Assembly: GCA_020832345.1 (NCBI GenBank)
Contig: JAFIEY010000058.1
Coordinates: 1 to 43,284, forward strand
DNA length: 43,284 bases
Direction: 5' to 3'
Source: Cryomorphaceae bacterium
GTDB taxonomy: Bacteria; Bacteroidota; Bacteroidia; Flavobacteriales; Schleiferiaceae
Within the stretch, counting starts at the first letter, position 1, and each line of letters starts with the position of its first letter. Below the pieces are notes generated by a model. The model was not told where the DNA came from, did not search any database, and worked only from the letters and a program-made list of their open reading frames with translations. Shown piece by piece: positions 1-8,157 of the stretch. A program made the translations under genes and the position numbers.

Positions 1-103
1 ATGTGAAGTGCTTAAATCTTAAACAATCCATACCAAGTTACGAGAAACTTTCCTTTTGAAAAAAGCAAAATAATCTCTACCTTTACCCACTCATGCCAAA
101 ATC

Positions 104-1075
104 ATGAACCCAATAACCTGCTACCAAATCAACATCACCTACTGGTACCACCCCGATTACCTCGGTTCCATCGAATGGGTAACCAACGCGGACGGCAGAC
201 CAGTAGAGTATTTCTGGTATTCTCCCTGGGGTGAGACCTTGCAGGCGGATAATTCTTGGCGGGGGCGGTTTTCTAGTCCGTTTAAGTTTACCGGGCATAT
301 TGAGGATGAGGAGACTGGGCTTATGTATGCCGGGGCGCGGTATTACCCAGCGAGGGAGAGTCAGTGGTTAAGTGTGGATCCGTTGGCGGAGCATTTCCCG
401 AGTTGGACGCCGTATCATTATGTGCATAATAATCCTATTAACTTGATTGATCCGGATGGAAGAGGTGCAAAAGGAGCAGGTCCTCCAAATAATCCTGGGC
501 CTTTTTCTCTAAGAACTATGGAGCATTCAAATAAAGCAAAGTCTCATTTAGGAAAAGCTTTTTCAGGAAGGGTGGGCGTAAAAATTAGGTATGGAGCTTC
601 ATTTAAGGTTAAAGTAGGTCCAGTAAAAGTTGGAGCTGGATTATCCGCATTAGAGGTCAGTCCAAGTGTTAATTCAGATGGAAATATTGAAATAAATAAT
701 TCGACTTTGAAAGGGACTTTTGATTTGGGTTATAAAGATGTAGGTATCCAAGCTGAGGGTAGTTTAAATGAAAGGTCGGTTACTTTAGATCCTTGTAATT
801 TAGATGTTGTTGATGAGTCGGAATCAAATTTTTCAGGATCATATAATATTGGTAATGATAGTTATAATGTAGATGATAATTTCGTCCTAGGATTAGGAGT
901 GAACTTTTTCGGAGTCAAGCTTCAAGCTCAAGTTAATTTGAAAGCACTAATTACAGGATTAGGTCATAGTCTAATGGCAGTTGGTTCTGCAATAGCAGAT
1001 ATATTTTCATGGAGGGAAAACAACTTCATTATCGACCCTCAGCAAGGTTGGTGGGATTCTGCTATTCAATATTAA
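104..1075 (+). CDS. RHS-repeat core fragment with variable C-terminal tip (orphan rhs tip)
   Basis: Residues about 13-120 are the end of an RHS-repeat core: HPDYLGSIEWVTN, then SPWGE, FTGHIEDEETGLMYAGARYY, and the terminal YHYVHNNPINLIDPDGR, which in RHS proteins marks the junction to a polymorphic tip. The 5' part is missing: an in-frame stop lies at 71-73, so this is not a full RHS protein and may be silent, an orphan tip used by recombination. After the DPDG junction (about base 460) the DNA turns AT-rich and the protein changes to a roughly 200-residue domain rich in alternating Gly/Val/hydrophobic residues with no motif I recognise. In polymorphic toxin systems that tip is the toxin; here it is unknown and its beta-rich character could suit a membrane-active protein (inference). 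A small membrane protein gene follows 27 bases later. Confidence 0.8.
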   Translation: MNPITCYQINITYWYHPDYLGSIEWVTNADGRPVEYFWYSPWGETLQADNSWRGRFSSPFKFTGHIEDEETGLMYAGARYYPARESQWLSVDPLAEHFPSWTPYHYVHNNPINLIDPDGRGAKGAGPPNNPGPFSLRTMEHSNKAKSHLGKAFSGRVGVKIRYGASFKVKVGPVKVGAGLSALEVSPSVNSDGNIEINNSTLKGTFDLGYKDVGIQAEGSLNERSVTLDPCNLDVVDESESNFSGSYNIGNDSYNVDDNFVLGLGVNFFGVKLQAQVNLKALITGLGHSLMAVGSAIADIFSWRENNFIIDPQQGWWDSAIQY

Positions 1076-1102
1076 TGTTAAATTGTAAAGAATCACTAAA
1101 AA

Positions 1103-1366
1103 ATGAAAGATTTTTCTAGGCACATTTCGAATGGATTTTTTGCTGTAATGCCTTTTGTGTTTATATTCGTTGTTTTAGCGGTGTTTGATTTAATTCCTGT
1201 TGAATTTAATGATTCAAAAATTTACGGATTAAAAGCAGCATTTCTTATCTTCACTTACCTTACTTTTGTAGGTATTTTTTTGGGGGTAATATCTTTTTTT
1301 ATTGATTATATAGGTGAGAGAGTTAGGGTCTTTATTTTCTCTTTTTTTAAAAAGCCAAAAAAGTAG
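1103..1366 (+). CDS. small two-helix membrane protein, candidate immunity protein of the RHS tip
   Basis: An 87-residue protein with two strong hydrophobic segments (about residues 11-33 and 43-68) and a basic C-terminus ending KKPKK, so it should sit in the inner membrane. It starts 27 bases after the RHS tip stop, on the same strand and with the same AT-rich composition as the tip. Immunity genes of RHS/CDI toxins lie in exactly this place and are family-specific; a membrane immunity protein would fit a toxin that acts at the membrane. The protein shows no motif I recognise, so the immunity role rests only on position. Confidence 0.6.
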   Translation: MKDFSRHISNGFFAVMPFVFIFVVLAVFDLIPVEFNDSKIYGLKAAFLIFTYLTFVGIFLGVISFFIDYIGERVRVFIFSFFKKPKK

Positions 1367-1495
1367 AGGATATTTTGAATTATTATGGATGAAGAGGGTT
1401 GTCAGACACAGCTTAATTTATACGCCTTTGAAGGCAAGTACATTCTCCGGCGCAAGCGCAAAACCATCTCGCCCCAATCTTGGGGTAAGCGTGCA

Positions 1496-1759
1496 TTAGT
1501 AGTGTCCTTTTGCAGATAAGATAAACACTGTATCTTCCTTTACTTCGTACACGAGTCGATGTTCTTTATTGATTCTTCTCGACCATGTTCCTGAGAGGTT
1601 ATGCTTTAAAGGTTCTGGTTTGCCGGTTCCTGTAAAAGGGTGTTCGGTTAGTTCTTCTAAGAGGGCATGCATCTTTTTCAGCACAGCTTTATCTCCCGCT
1701 TTTTTGTGTGCGGTAATATCATTTTTGGCTTTATCGGTAAAGTCCAGATGGTATGCTAT
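1496..1759 (-). CDS. yoeB: YoeB/Txe-family mRNA interferase toxin, start codon ATA
   Basis: Ribosome-dependent mRNA endonuclease toxin of a type II toxin-antitoxin pair. The C-terminal part is a near-consensus Txe/YoeB: LLEELTEHPFTGTGKPEPL, LSGTWSRRINKEHRLVYEV and the end SAKGHY, including the family's Arg and His residues near the end. The N-terminal family sequence (AYHLDFTDKAKNDI) continues upstream to the antitoxin stop but without any ATG/GTG/TTG in frame; the codon where the family begins is ATA (1757-1759), one base after the antitoxin's TAA, so an ATG probably mutated to ATA. The first in-frame ATG is at 1684 and would remove about 25 residues. From the ATA the product is 87 residues, the normal length. 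The toxin may therefore be crippled or poorly translated. Confidence 0.85.
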   Translation of the reverse strand: MAYHLDFTDKAKNDITAHKKAGDKAVLKKMHALLEELTEHPFTGTGKPEPLKHNLSGTWSRRINKEHRLVYEVKEDTVFILSAKGHY

Positions 1760-1760
1760 A

Positions 1761-1982
1761 TTACAGTCCTAAAAACTCTTTGAGGTCTTCTTTTTTCACT
1801 CTTGTTACTTTCCCCTCCCTAACTTGTTGTCTGCTTTCCAAGACCTTTTCGACAAACTCCGGATCATACGGACTTTCTTTCGCCATCTCAAACTTGATTT
1901 TAAGGGCTTCCATGAATGCTTTTATCACCTTAAGCTCTTTGCTATTTTTTGTGTGGACGATAAGGGTGTTTTCGGCTTTCAT
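1761..1982 (-). CDS. DUF2683-type antitoxin partner of YoeB
   Basis: A 73-residue protein starting at the ATG at 1980-1982 (a longer frame begins at 2024 but adds residues not typical of the family). The pattern TLIVHTKNSKELKVIKAFME, then KESPYDPEFVEKVLESRQQ and the acidic end LKEFLGL matches the small proteins that precede yoeB/txe in Bacteroidota (DUF2683). It is expected to bind and neutralise the toxin and repress the operon. The stop codon TAA is separated from the toxin frame by one base, so the two would be translationally coupled. Confidence 0.75.
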   Translation of the reverse strand: MKAENTLIVHTKNSKELKVIKAFMEALKIKFEMAKESPYDPEFVEKVLESRQQVREGKVTRVKKEDLKEFLGL

Positions 1983-2258
1983 TGTATTTAAGTCATGTGA
2001 ATTACAAAGATATGAATTTCTCATCTAATTCAATGAAAGAAAATCTAAAACTTATAGACTGTTCAAAAAAGCATATCTTCAATTTTTCTCAACCAGTTAA
2101 AATTTCAAACAAATTAAAAGCTCCATTCCTCCCGCCAATAACTTAATCCTCAATCAACCAACATGAACTATATTCGCACAATGCCAAATGCAGTATAATG
2201 GAATTAACGCCCAATAAAACCACCGACTTATATTTTTGGAGGAAATAACCATCAACGT

Positions 2259-2384
2259 ATGTCATCCACCTCAATATTTTTTCGCCTTTCACACCCCGAC
2301 TACCTCGGCTCCATCGAATGGGTAACCAACGACGATGGCCGTCCGATGGAATACTTCTGGTATTCTCCCCGGGGGCGAGACTAA
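2259..2384 (+). pseudogene. RHS core scrap, frameshifted
   Basis: Codes for HPDYLGSIEWVTNDDGRPME and YFWYSPRG, nearly the same as the first part of the RHS fragment at 104-1075, at both protein and DNA level. One extra base in the run ccccggggg (about 2367-2375) shifts the frame where the other copy reads SPWGET, and the frame ends at a TAA nine bases later. If the base is removed the frame reads ETKAFNGRTCD then stops, so the core is also truncated just after. It is a decayed duplicate of the RHS locus. Confidence 0.8.
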
Positions 2385-2528
2385 AGCATTTAATGGTCGA
2401 ACATGCGACTAATGGTTTCTTTAAAATTGGTAAAATCCCAATCATTTATTTTTCATCATTTAACCCAATGGGAATTTGGGTCTCTGAGGGTACAAATGAG
2501 CGCATACACTTTAACGATATTTTGCTTT

Positions 2529-2753
2529 TCAAAACACCTTGTAGTGTGTCAAATAAGGGAATTTATTTAATTTGACACAGCGTATGTTTTTATATTTTTT
2601 TTGGAACAGAAGCGCATCCGTTTTAAGTGACTTTAGGGTTTTATTCGTAACGTTATAGAATTCAGTCCCTAAAAGTTTTTGTTTACTATTGTAAAAATCA
2701 ACAGCCTCTTGAATATCATCGGTAACATTATCAAATAATTCGATTTTGAAAAT
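2529..2753 (-). pseudogene. ParE/RelE-family toxin relic, truncated at both ends
   Basis: Reading the minus strand from 2753 gives a typical ParE core: FKIELFDNVTDDIQEAVDFY, NSKQKLLGTEFYN, then FQKKYKNIRCVKLNKFPYL and THYKVF followed by TGA at 2529-2531. Normal ParE proteins are about 95 residues and go on for some 20-25 residues after the THYKV strand, so the C-terminus is lost. At the 5' end no start codon remains: the frame runs straight into the short miniature element at 2755-2810, which lies where the start codon should be. No antitoxin is visible upstream. This short relic is too small to appear as an ordinary ORF. Confidence 0.8.
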
Positions 2754-2754
2754 T

Positions 2755-2810
2755 GAGTCTGCTTCAAAAAGTCCTTTTCTGCCAAAATCATCCTTTTTAA
2801 AGTGGACTCA
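2755..2810 (+). mobile_element. palindromic miniature element, short form (copy 1)
   Basis: 56 bp, beginning GAGTCTGCTTCAAAAAG and ending in GTGGACTCA. It has the two ends of the long element but lacks the interior: the join is at AAAATCATCC, a sequence that occurs near both ends of the long form. Same length as the copy at 38509-38564. The flanks (aaatt / ggctt) are not a target duplication. It lies at the lost start of the ParE relic. Confidence 0.85.
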
Positions 2811-2857
2811 GGCTTTAAAAACCCATTTTACCATAACCAAACCAATGTCCCGAAACC

Positions 2858-3010
2858 GCGCCCGGGATAGAAGTGGAAAGCCCACAGTGGACACCCCCTG
2901 CCGGGCCGCGAGCGGCGGAGGCTGGGGAGGATACGAGCCAGACCCCCCACGCCCCGGACCCGGCGGGGGGGGACACGAGGACTTGGAACGGATAGCCCGA
3001 ATTGGCGCCC
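2858..3010 (+). repeat. GC-rich structured repeat, copy A
   Basis: A very GC-rich block in an otherwise AT-rich region. It begins GCGCCCGGGAT and AAGTGGAAAGCCC and ends GAGGACTTGG, ACGGATAGCCCG, TTGGCGCC. The same beginning and end, with a different GC-rich middle, occur on the minus strand at 40274-40420 and 21386-21526. The ends can pair (GCGCC with GGCGC) and both halves carry a (T)xxAxCGGAxAGCxC motif, which suggests a folded RNA or DNA. No ORF in it is conserved between copies. I cannot name the family; GC-rich intergenic elements of this kind occur in Bacteroidota. Confidence 0.65.
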
Positions 3011-3028
3011 TGATAAGTCTTCGTAATA

Positions 3029-6000
3029 CTATCGTATGATATTGACCATACCCCTTACTTCCTTAAACTTTTCCTTGTCATAATCATTCCACTCGTAGAG
3101 TATGATGTAAATATATGTGCCTGTTTGCGCCGGGGTTCCGTTTAGTGTGCCGTCCCAAAAATGGGTTGGGTTGTTGCTTTGAAATACGCGTTGTCCCCAT
3201 CGGTTGAATATTTGAATATCAAAGCTGGTAATTTTGCAATCGCAACCGTAAGCAAAATAATCATTTACGCCGTCATTGTTGGGCGTAAACGTATTGGGTA
3301 TAAAAAACGGGCATTCGCAATTCTCTTCTGACAACCGCAATAGTTGATCATACATGCCGCAACTGTTGGTTACTTTATAGGGATAATTTCCCCCGGCAAA
3401 GAACTGTTTTGTCAGGGAGGTGTCTCCGTCATACCAGGACACCACGCGATGGTTTTCTGCCGCGAGATTTAGGGTAAAGCTATCTCCTTTACAAAGCATT
3501 CTATCGCGGGGTTCATCGGGAAGCTCTTCGTCAAAACCCACTGTTATGGTATCGCCATAAACGCCGCAAGAATTTTCAACAGAGGCTGAATATTTTCCGG
3601 GGACATGCACTTCAAAAGTATGCCCCTGGTGATCTTCATTCCACCGAACAGTATGTCTGGTGGGGACATCAGCCGTTAGAATGAGTGGTGCATCGGATTT
3701 ACAAATAAATGTATCGGGGCCCAAATTGAGTTCCAGCGGATATTCGTCGGCCAACCAAAAGGTATCGGTGTAAGTGAAGCAGCCGTTATCTACCATAAGT
3801 GTAAAAATTCCTACTTGCGACAAAAGTGCGGATGGTGTGGTGTCTCCCGTACTCCATAGATAACGCAAATCACCGGGAGGGCCATAAACCCGGGCATAAT
3901 CTGCATCAAAACATTTATACACGGTATCGAGGCTAAATTCGGGAACGCCCAGAAAAGTCACCTGAATACTATCTGATCTGGTTCCGCAAACGTTGGTCAC
4001 TTCTACAATATACAATCCGGTGGTATCCACTGTTATTTCCCTGGTCGTTTCTCCGGTGTTCCACAAATAAGTAGAATGAACATTGCCGGCATTTAGGACC
4101 AATGATTCCCCGTCGCACATAATGGTATCTTCACCAAACTGCACGCTTACGGGATCCACCACAATTACCTCAACAGAGTCTCGAAGGAAACCACAATCGT
4201 TTTCAATATCCACGTGATACCAGCCGGCTTCGGAAACTGTCAATCTTCGGTTGCTGCTGCTATCGGAATGCCAAAGGTATCTGCTTCCGGGGTTTCCCGC
4301 ATCCAGCATTATGGAATTCCCTCGACAAACGGTAACGTAAGTCCCTAAAATGCTGGCTGGTGGGCCGGTAATCAGAACGTTTATTACGTCCACAATGGTA
4401 TCGCAGCCATTAAATACCTGTACCCAATAATTACCACTGGTTTCCACCGTCCATGATGGCCCAAACCAACCATTAAACCATTTATATCGTTGGTTGGGAA
4501 TGGGGGCAAACATCTCCACAGGACCTTCGCAAACAATGATGGAATCCGAGTATTTAAACATTGGGAAAGGTTGGTCAAAAATCACGTGAACTGAATCCAC
4601 AATGGTATCGCATACATTACCGATGGTAATGGCATAATGCCCTGTTTGCGTCACCGGTTGGTTGAGTGCCTGAAAATTATTATTCCATTGAAAAAACGTA
4701 CCATTGGTGTCTGGCTCCAGCCAAACTGTATCGCCAATACAGGAATAGATCAAAGGCAACATGCGCCGTTTGGGAACATAAATCATGTTTACCATAATGG
4801 TATCGTAGAGTGTGTCGCAAGTATTGTGTTTTTCCAAAACATATTGCCCCGGACTACTGATAAATACTATGGGATTAAAGCTATAAATACTTCCATTTCG
4901 ATACCAATTATATTCAAACATTCTGGAATCTGCCGCGTTGGGATCGGTCACGTCCAGACGCAAACCCACGCCCTCACAAAGGGTGGTGTCGTTTGGTAGA
5001 GAAAAGGGGGTTAAATCCGGAATGATATCAATATACATGGAATCGGTGAGTGTATCACAGCGATTAAATGCCGTAACAGAAATCCAACCGATGGTGTCCG
5101 GATAGATAAAAGCCGTTGTGTCACCGGTACTCCAAATAAATCGCAGGGAATCTCCGGGCGGCCCCATAACTGGATGGGACCCCAATCTGCTTTGACAAAT
5201 TTCAAGGGTATCGTAAGGCAAGGAATCAGGCGGTAATAGGGTGTAAACATGCATTGTATCCGAAACGCTTCCACAGGCGTTAGACAAAGTGACATATATC
5301 TGGGTGTATTGATCCACAATTATCGTATCACCTCCTCCCCCGGTATGCCATGCAACGTTTGTTCCCGGTGGTGGATCAATTATTAACTCGAATGGCCCAC
5401 ACAACACGGTATCCGGCCCTAGATCAATAGAATCTAAGGGGAAAACTTCAATTACGGTAAAGGTAACGGTATCTTTAACACATGGGCCATCTATATAAAC
5501 CGAATAAGTACCAGGGGCAGTAATCCAACTAAAATTTCCGGTTGTATTGTTGCTCCATTGTACCGAGGTGTTTGGCGGCAGAGATGAAAGGGCTTGCACA
5601 AGTACAGAATCCCCATCACAAATGCCGATGGAGCTTTGTATTTGCACCTGTGGTGTTGGTAATACGGTTACATGAACACTATCGGTATAAGTGCCGCAAT
5701 CGTTGGTAACGGTGGCCCAATACCATCGTGTTGTAGTGGCCCACATGGTATTGCTTGGGCTACCATTGTGCCACTGAATGCTGCCGAGTCCGGGTGGCAC
5801 AAAAAGTTGATAATTTTCGCCTGCACAAATAACTGTATCAGGCCCCAAATCAAAATTAGGTTGATTACTGTAAACCACCTGAAATGTATCGGAAAAAGTC
5901 CCACAAGCATTGGTCACACTGCCCCAATAGGTGCCTGGGGTGGTGACCAGCAGTGAATCCGCAGTTGAATTATCACTCCACAAAAAACTCGAACCTTGGG

Positions 6001-6355
6001 GAAGTCTAAACACAAGGGGATTAGAACTTGTAGGACAAAGACCTATTACATTACCAAAATTAGGATTTATTGGCTCATCTACATATACCCTGACCGTATC
6101 GGAGGCTGTGCCACAGTTATTGGTAACATTTACCCAGTAAGTTCCGGTTTGTGTAACTGAAATGGTTTGGGAGGTTGCGCCAGTACTCCACTGATAGGTC
6201 GCACCGGAGTTTTGCGCATTTAGAATAACTGAGTTGCCCTTACATATACGTATCTCATTGCCTAGTCCCACAATGGGTAGGCAATCTGCCTTTACTACAC
6301 CTGAGAGCAGCAACATGAGGAGGCAAAATGCAAGATGTATATGTTTTAGTTTCAA
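3029..6355 (-). CDS. giant secreted repeat protein with T9SS type B (gliding-motility-type) C-terminal signal
   Basis: A 1108-residue surface or secreted protein. Residues 1-23 are a signal peptide (basic start, then FCLLMLLLSGVVKA). Then come about 14 diverged repeats of some 70-80 residues, each an Ig-like sandwich with a pattern such as LGPDTVICAG ... YLWSTGDTT ... GxYWVxVxNxCGTxSDSVxV; the two Cys of each unit probably form a disulfide. The last 90 residues (IPNTFTPNNDGVNDYF ... IFNRWGQRVF ... WDGTLNGTPAQTGTYIYII ... GMVNIIR) are the gliding-motility-associated C-terminal domain that sends proteins through the type IX system. The start codon is TTG at 6353-6355; upstream in frame is a stop, and the next ATG would cut the signal peptide. 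Ligand unknown; an adhesin or matrix role is inferred. Confidence 0.9.
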   Translation of the reverse strand: MKLKHIHLAFCLLMLLLSGVVKADCLPIVGLGNEIRICKGNSVILNAQNSGATYQWSTGATSQTISVTQTGTYWVNVTNNCGTASDTVRVYVDEPINPNFGNVIGLCPTSSNPLVFRLPQGSSFLWSDNSTADSLLVTTPGTYWGSVTNACGTFSDTFQVVYSNQPNFDLGPDTVICAGENYQLFVPPGLGSIQWHNGSPSNTMWATTTRWYWATVTNDCGTYTDSVHVTVLPTPQVQIQSSIGICDGDSVLVQALSSLPPNTSVQWSNNTTGNFSWITAPGTYSVYIDGPCVKDTVTFTVIEVFPLDSIDLGPDTVLCGPFELIIDPPPGTNVAWHTGGGGDTIIVDQYTQIYVTLSNACGSVSDTMHVYTLLPPDSLPYDTLEICQSRLGSHPVMGPPGDSLRFIWSTGDTTAFIYPDTIGWISVTAFNRCDTLTDSMYIDIIPDLTPFSLPNDTTLCEGVGLRLDVTDPNAADSRMFEYNWYRNGSIYSFNPIVFISSPGQYVLEKHNTCDTLYDTIMVNMIYVPKRRMLPLIYSCIGDTVWLEPDTNGTFFQWNNNFQALNQPVTQTGHYAITIGNVCDTIVDSVHVIFDQPFPMFKYSDSIIVCEGPVEMFAPIPNQRYKWFNGWFGPSWTVETSGNYWVQVFNGCDTIVDVINVLITGPPASILGTYVTVCRGNSIMLDAGNPGSRYLWHSDSSSNRRLTVSEAGWYHVDIENDCGFLRDSVEVIVVDPVSVQFGEDTIMCDGESLVLNAGNVHSTYLWNTGETTREITVDTTGLYIVEVTNVCGTRSDSIQVTFLGVPEFSLDTVYKCFDADYARVYGPPGDLRYLWSTGDTTPSALLSQVGIFTLMVDNGCFTYTDTFWLADEYPLELNLGPDTFICKSDAPLILTADVPTRHTVRWNEDHQGHTFEVHVPGKYSASVENSCGVYGDTITVGFDEELPDEPRDRMLCKGDSFTLNLAAENHRVVSWYDGDTSLTKQFFAGGNYPYKVTNSCGMYDQLLRLSEENCECPFFIPNTFTPNNDGVNDYFAYGCDCKITSFDIQIFNRWGQRVFQSNNPTHFWDGTLNGTPAQTGTYIYIILYEWNDYDKEKFKEVRGMVNIIR

Positions 6356-6476
6356 AATTTAATAAACAGGTTACAAATGTAATAAATATTTGCAAAGAAT
6401 AACACATTTGAAACCTGTTATTAATCAAAATGGGGGCTTTCCAAAAATAAGTCAATATTAAACCCCATAAACCACC

Positions 6477-6872
6477 TTACAATTCCACACATTGGTCACA
6501 GAGAATTAGCATACCACCGATAATGAGATCTTCTTCGGCACCGTACAATCTGCATTTTAAAGTTACCCTATCGCCAACTTGCCACTCGGGAAGATCAGTA
6601 TCTTCCAAAACGCGCACCTGAACCCCGGGATCTAATATGGCACTTCGACCTTCAATGGAAATAATAATCCCAGAAATTTCTACGGCTTTATCGTGGTATT
6701 TTTCGGCAAAATCACCGTCGATTTGTTCATACAATTCAGCGGATTCCCCGACAAATGCAGGCTTTTGACTTTGATAATCCAAATGCGCTTTATTGTACAC
6801 AAAAAACCAAACGTAAATCAGTGAAAGCAACCCCAAAATAATGGCAAAGAGAATTATTTTTTGTTTTGTCAT
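6477..6872 (-). CDS. membrane-anchored OB-fold (tRNA_anti-like) protein
   Basis: 131 residues. An N-terminal hydrophobic segment (IILFAIILGLLSLIYVWFFV, about 6-25) anchors it; the rest matches the small tRNA_anti-like OB-fold proteins common in Bacteroidota: YNKAHLDYQSQKPAF, ESAELYEQIDGDFAEKYHDK, then VEISGIIISIE and VQVRV strands and a VGDRVTLKCRLYGAEEDL segment. Function of the family is unknown. It lies head-to-head with the lipoprotein gene at 7195, with a miniature element between them. Confidence 0.7.
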   Translation of the reverse strand: MTKQKIILFAIILGLLSLIYVWFFVYNKAHLDYQSQKPAFVGESAELYEQIDGDFAEKYHDKAVEISGIIISIEGRSAILDPGVQVRVLEDTDLPEWQVGDRVTLKCRLYGAEEDLIIGGMLILCDQCVEL

Positions 6873-7018
6873 GACTATTGGTATTAGAATTGAAACGAAC
6901 TAAGCTTGATGTGCGCAATATACGATTTTTTGTTTGAGCATTTGATATTAAGTTCAAGGATAATTACTTAGTGGTTATCTCTCTAAAAGACTTTTTGTTT
7001 TGTATTTTCGCAAACTAT

Positions 7019-7161
7019 GAGTCTGCTCCAAAAAGTCCCTTTCTGCCAAAATCTTCCTTGTCAGTAGATTTTTGAATCCTCACTAACAACTAGTTAGCTG
7101 CGGTTCAAAAATCCCCTCCGCGTCGATTTTGATTAAAATCATCCTTTTTGGAGTGGACTCA
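7019..7161 (+). mobile_element. palindromic miniature element, long form (copy 2)
   Basis: 143 bp, starting GAGTCTGCTCCAAAAAG and ending CTTTTTGGAGTGGACTCA. The whole element is an imperfect palindrome: GATTTTTGAAT / GTTCAAAAATC in the interior and CTAACAACTAGTTAG at the centre. It is flanked by a perfect 5-bp direct repeat, ACTAT (7014-7018 and 7162-7166). No coding capacity. It lies in the shared upstream region of the genes at 6477-6872 and 7195-8157, ending 33 bases before the latter's start. Confidence 0.9.
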
Positions 7162-7194
7162 ACTATGGTAAATTGACAATAATCCTAATTTCGC

Positions 7195-8157
7195 ATGCAA
7201 ATTAAAATGATAATACCTCTCTTTTTTCAGTACCTGCTTATTGGTGCCATGGCAACTTCCTGCTCCAGTGGTAATCGCAATTGTGATGATCCCAATGCAG
7301 AAAACTACTCCTCACGGGCCAGAACAGATATGGAATGCGTATATTCCGAATCGAGAATCACCCCTACCCTGCTAACCGATTTGCCGAAAAAAATAAAAGA
7401 AACCTCCGGCTTAGCACTCATTAACAATGAATTATACACCCATAATGATAGGGGTCACGACAATATACTTTACACTTTTTCTCCGGAAAATGGAGCGGTG
7501 ACAGCTAAAATAACTTTATCGAATGGCACCAATGAAGACTGGGAAGATCTGGCACAAAGCGAAACCCACCTCTTTGTAGGCGATATGGGAAACAACAACG
7601 GCGACCGTACTGATTTAAAAATTTACATGGTGGAAAAGGAAAACCTCCAGGGAAGCGGTGACCGAAGTGTTGTGCACAGTGGGGTCATTACATTTAATTA
7701 TCCCGAACAAACCATTTTTTGGTTGGATGACCACAACTTCGATTGCGAAGCGATAATTTATCGAAATGGATATTTGTTTCTTTTTACGAAACATCGCACC
7801 GATGACCGCACCAACCTCTACCGAATTCCCGCCGAACCCGGTGATTATCCGGCGGAGAAACTGGCTTCATTTCCTGCAGGTGGAAGAATTACCGGTGCCG
7901 ATATTAGTCAATCGGGGCAAAAAGTGGTTTTATGTGGATATAAAAAAAGCGGAGATGTGTTTTTATGGGTGCTCAGTAATTTTGGAAATGATCATTTTTT
8001 CTCTGGCGACAAACACCGCATTGTCCTGGGAAGATTTTCAGCCATAGGACAAGTAGAAGCTTTGGTTTTTAAGGACACTTCAAATCTCTATATAAGTTCT
8101 GAAAAAACCAAAGAACACGGCTTACCCGCGCGACTGTATTCACTTCGCTTACCTTAA
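7195..8157 (+). CDS. lipoprotein with predicted beta-propeller (SdiA-regulated/esterase-like type)
   Basis: 320 residues. A signal sequence ends in a lipobox-like MATSC (Cys 23), so it is probably lipid-anchored in the envelope. Residues 30-50 (CDDPNAENYSSRARTDMECV) are one copy of the short CxDPxAxNY...C motif found in many Bacteroidota surface proteins. The rest resembles propeller proteins with repeated strands: KETSGLALINNELYTHND, EDWEDLAQSETHLFVGDMG, DCEAIIYRNGYLFLFTKH, EALVFKDTSNLYISSE. That pattern (SGLA, HND, GDxGNN) is what SdiA-regulated or esterase-like propeller domains show; substrate unknown. Its stop overlaps the end of the convergent barrel gene by four bases. Confidence 0.7.
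   Translation: MQIKMIIPLFFQYLLIGAMATSCSSGNRNCDDPNAENYSSRARTDMECVYSESRITPTLLTDLPKKIKETSGLALINNELYTHNDRGHDNILYTFSPENGAVTAKITLSNGTNEDWEDLAQSETHLFVGDMGNNNGDRTDLKIYMVEKENLQGSGDRSVVHSGVITFNYPEQTIFWLDDHNFDCEAIIYRNGYLFLFTKHRTDDRTNLYRIPAEPGDYPAEKLASFPAGGRITGADISQSGQKVVLCGYKKSGDVFLWVLSNFGNDHFFSGDKHRIVLGRFSAIGQVEALVFKDTSNLYISSEKTKEHGLPARLYSLRLP

Noticed and set aside
1385-1519. A 44-codon frame (MDEEGCQTQLNLYAF...)
   Set aside because: No family recognised, it overlaps the 3' end of the YoeB gene on the other strand; may be a scrap but cannot be supported.
2050-2075. Sequence TAGACTGTTCAAAAAAG resembling an insertion-sequence end
   Set aside because: No matching second end or coding remnant nearby, and not the same as the miniature element ends.
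2318-2575. An 85-codon frame running through the RHS scrap
   Set aside because: It starts in the wrong phase of the RHS sequence and ends over the ParE relic; not a gene.
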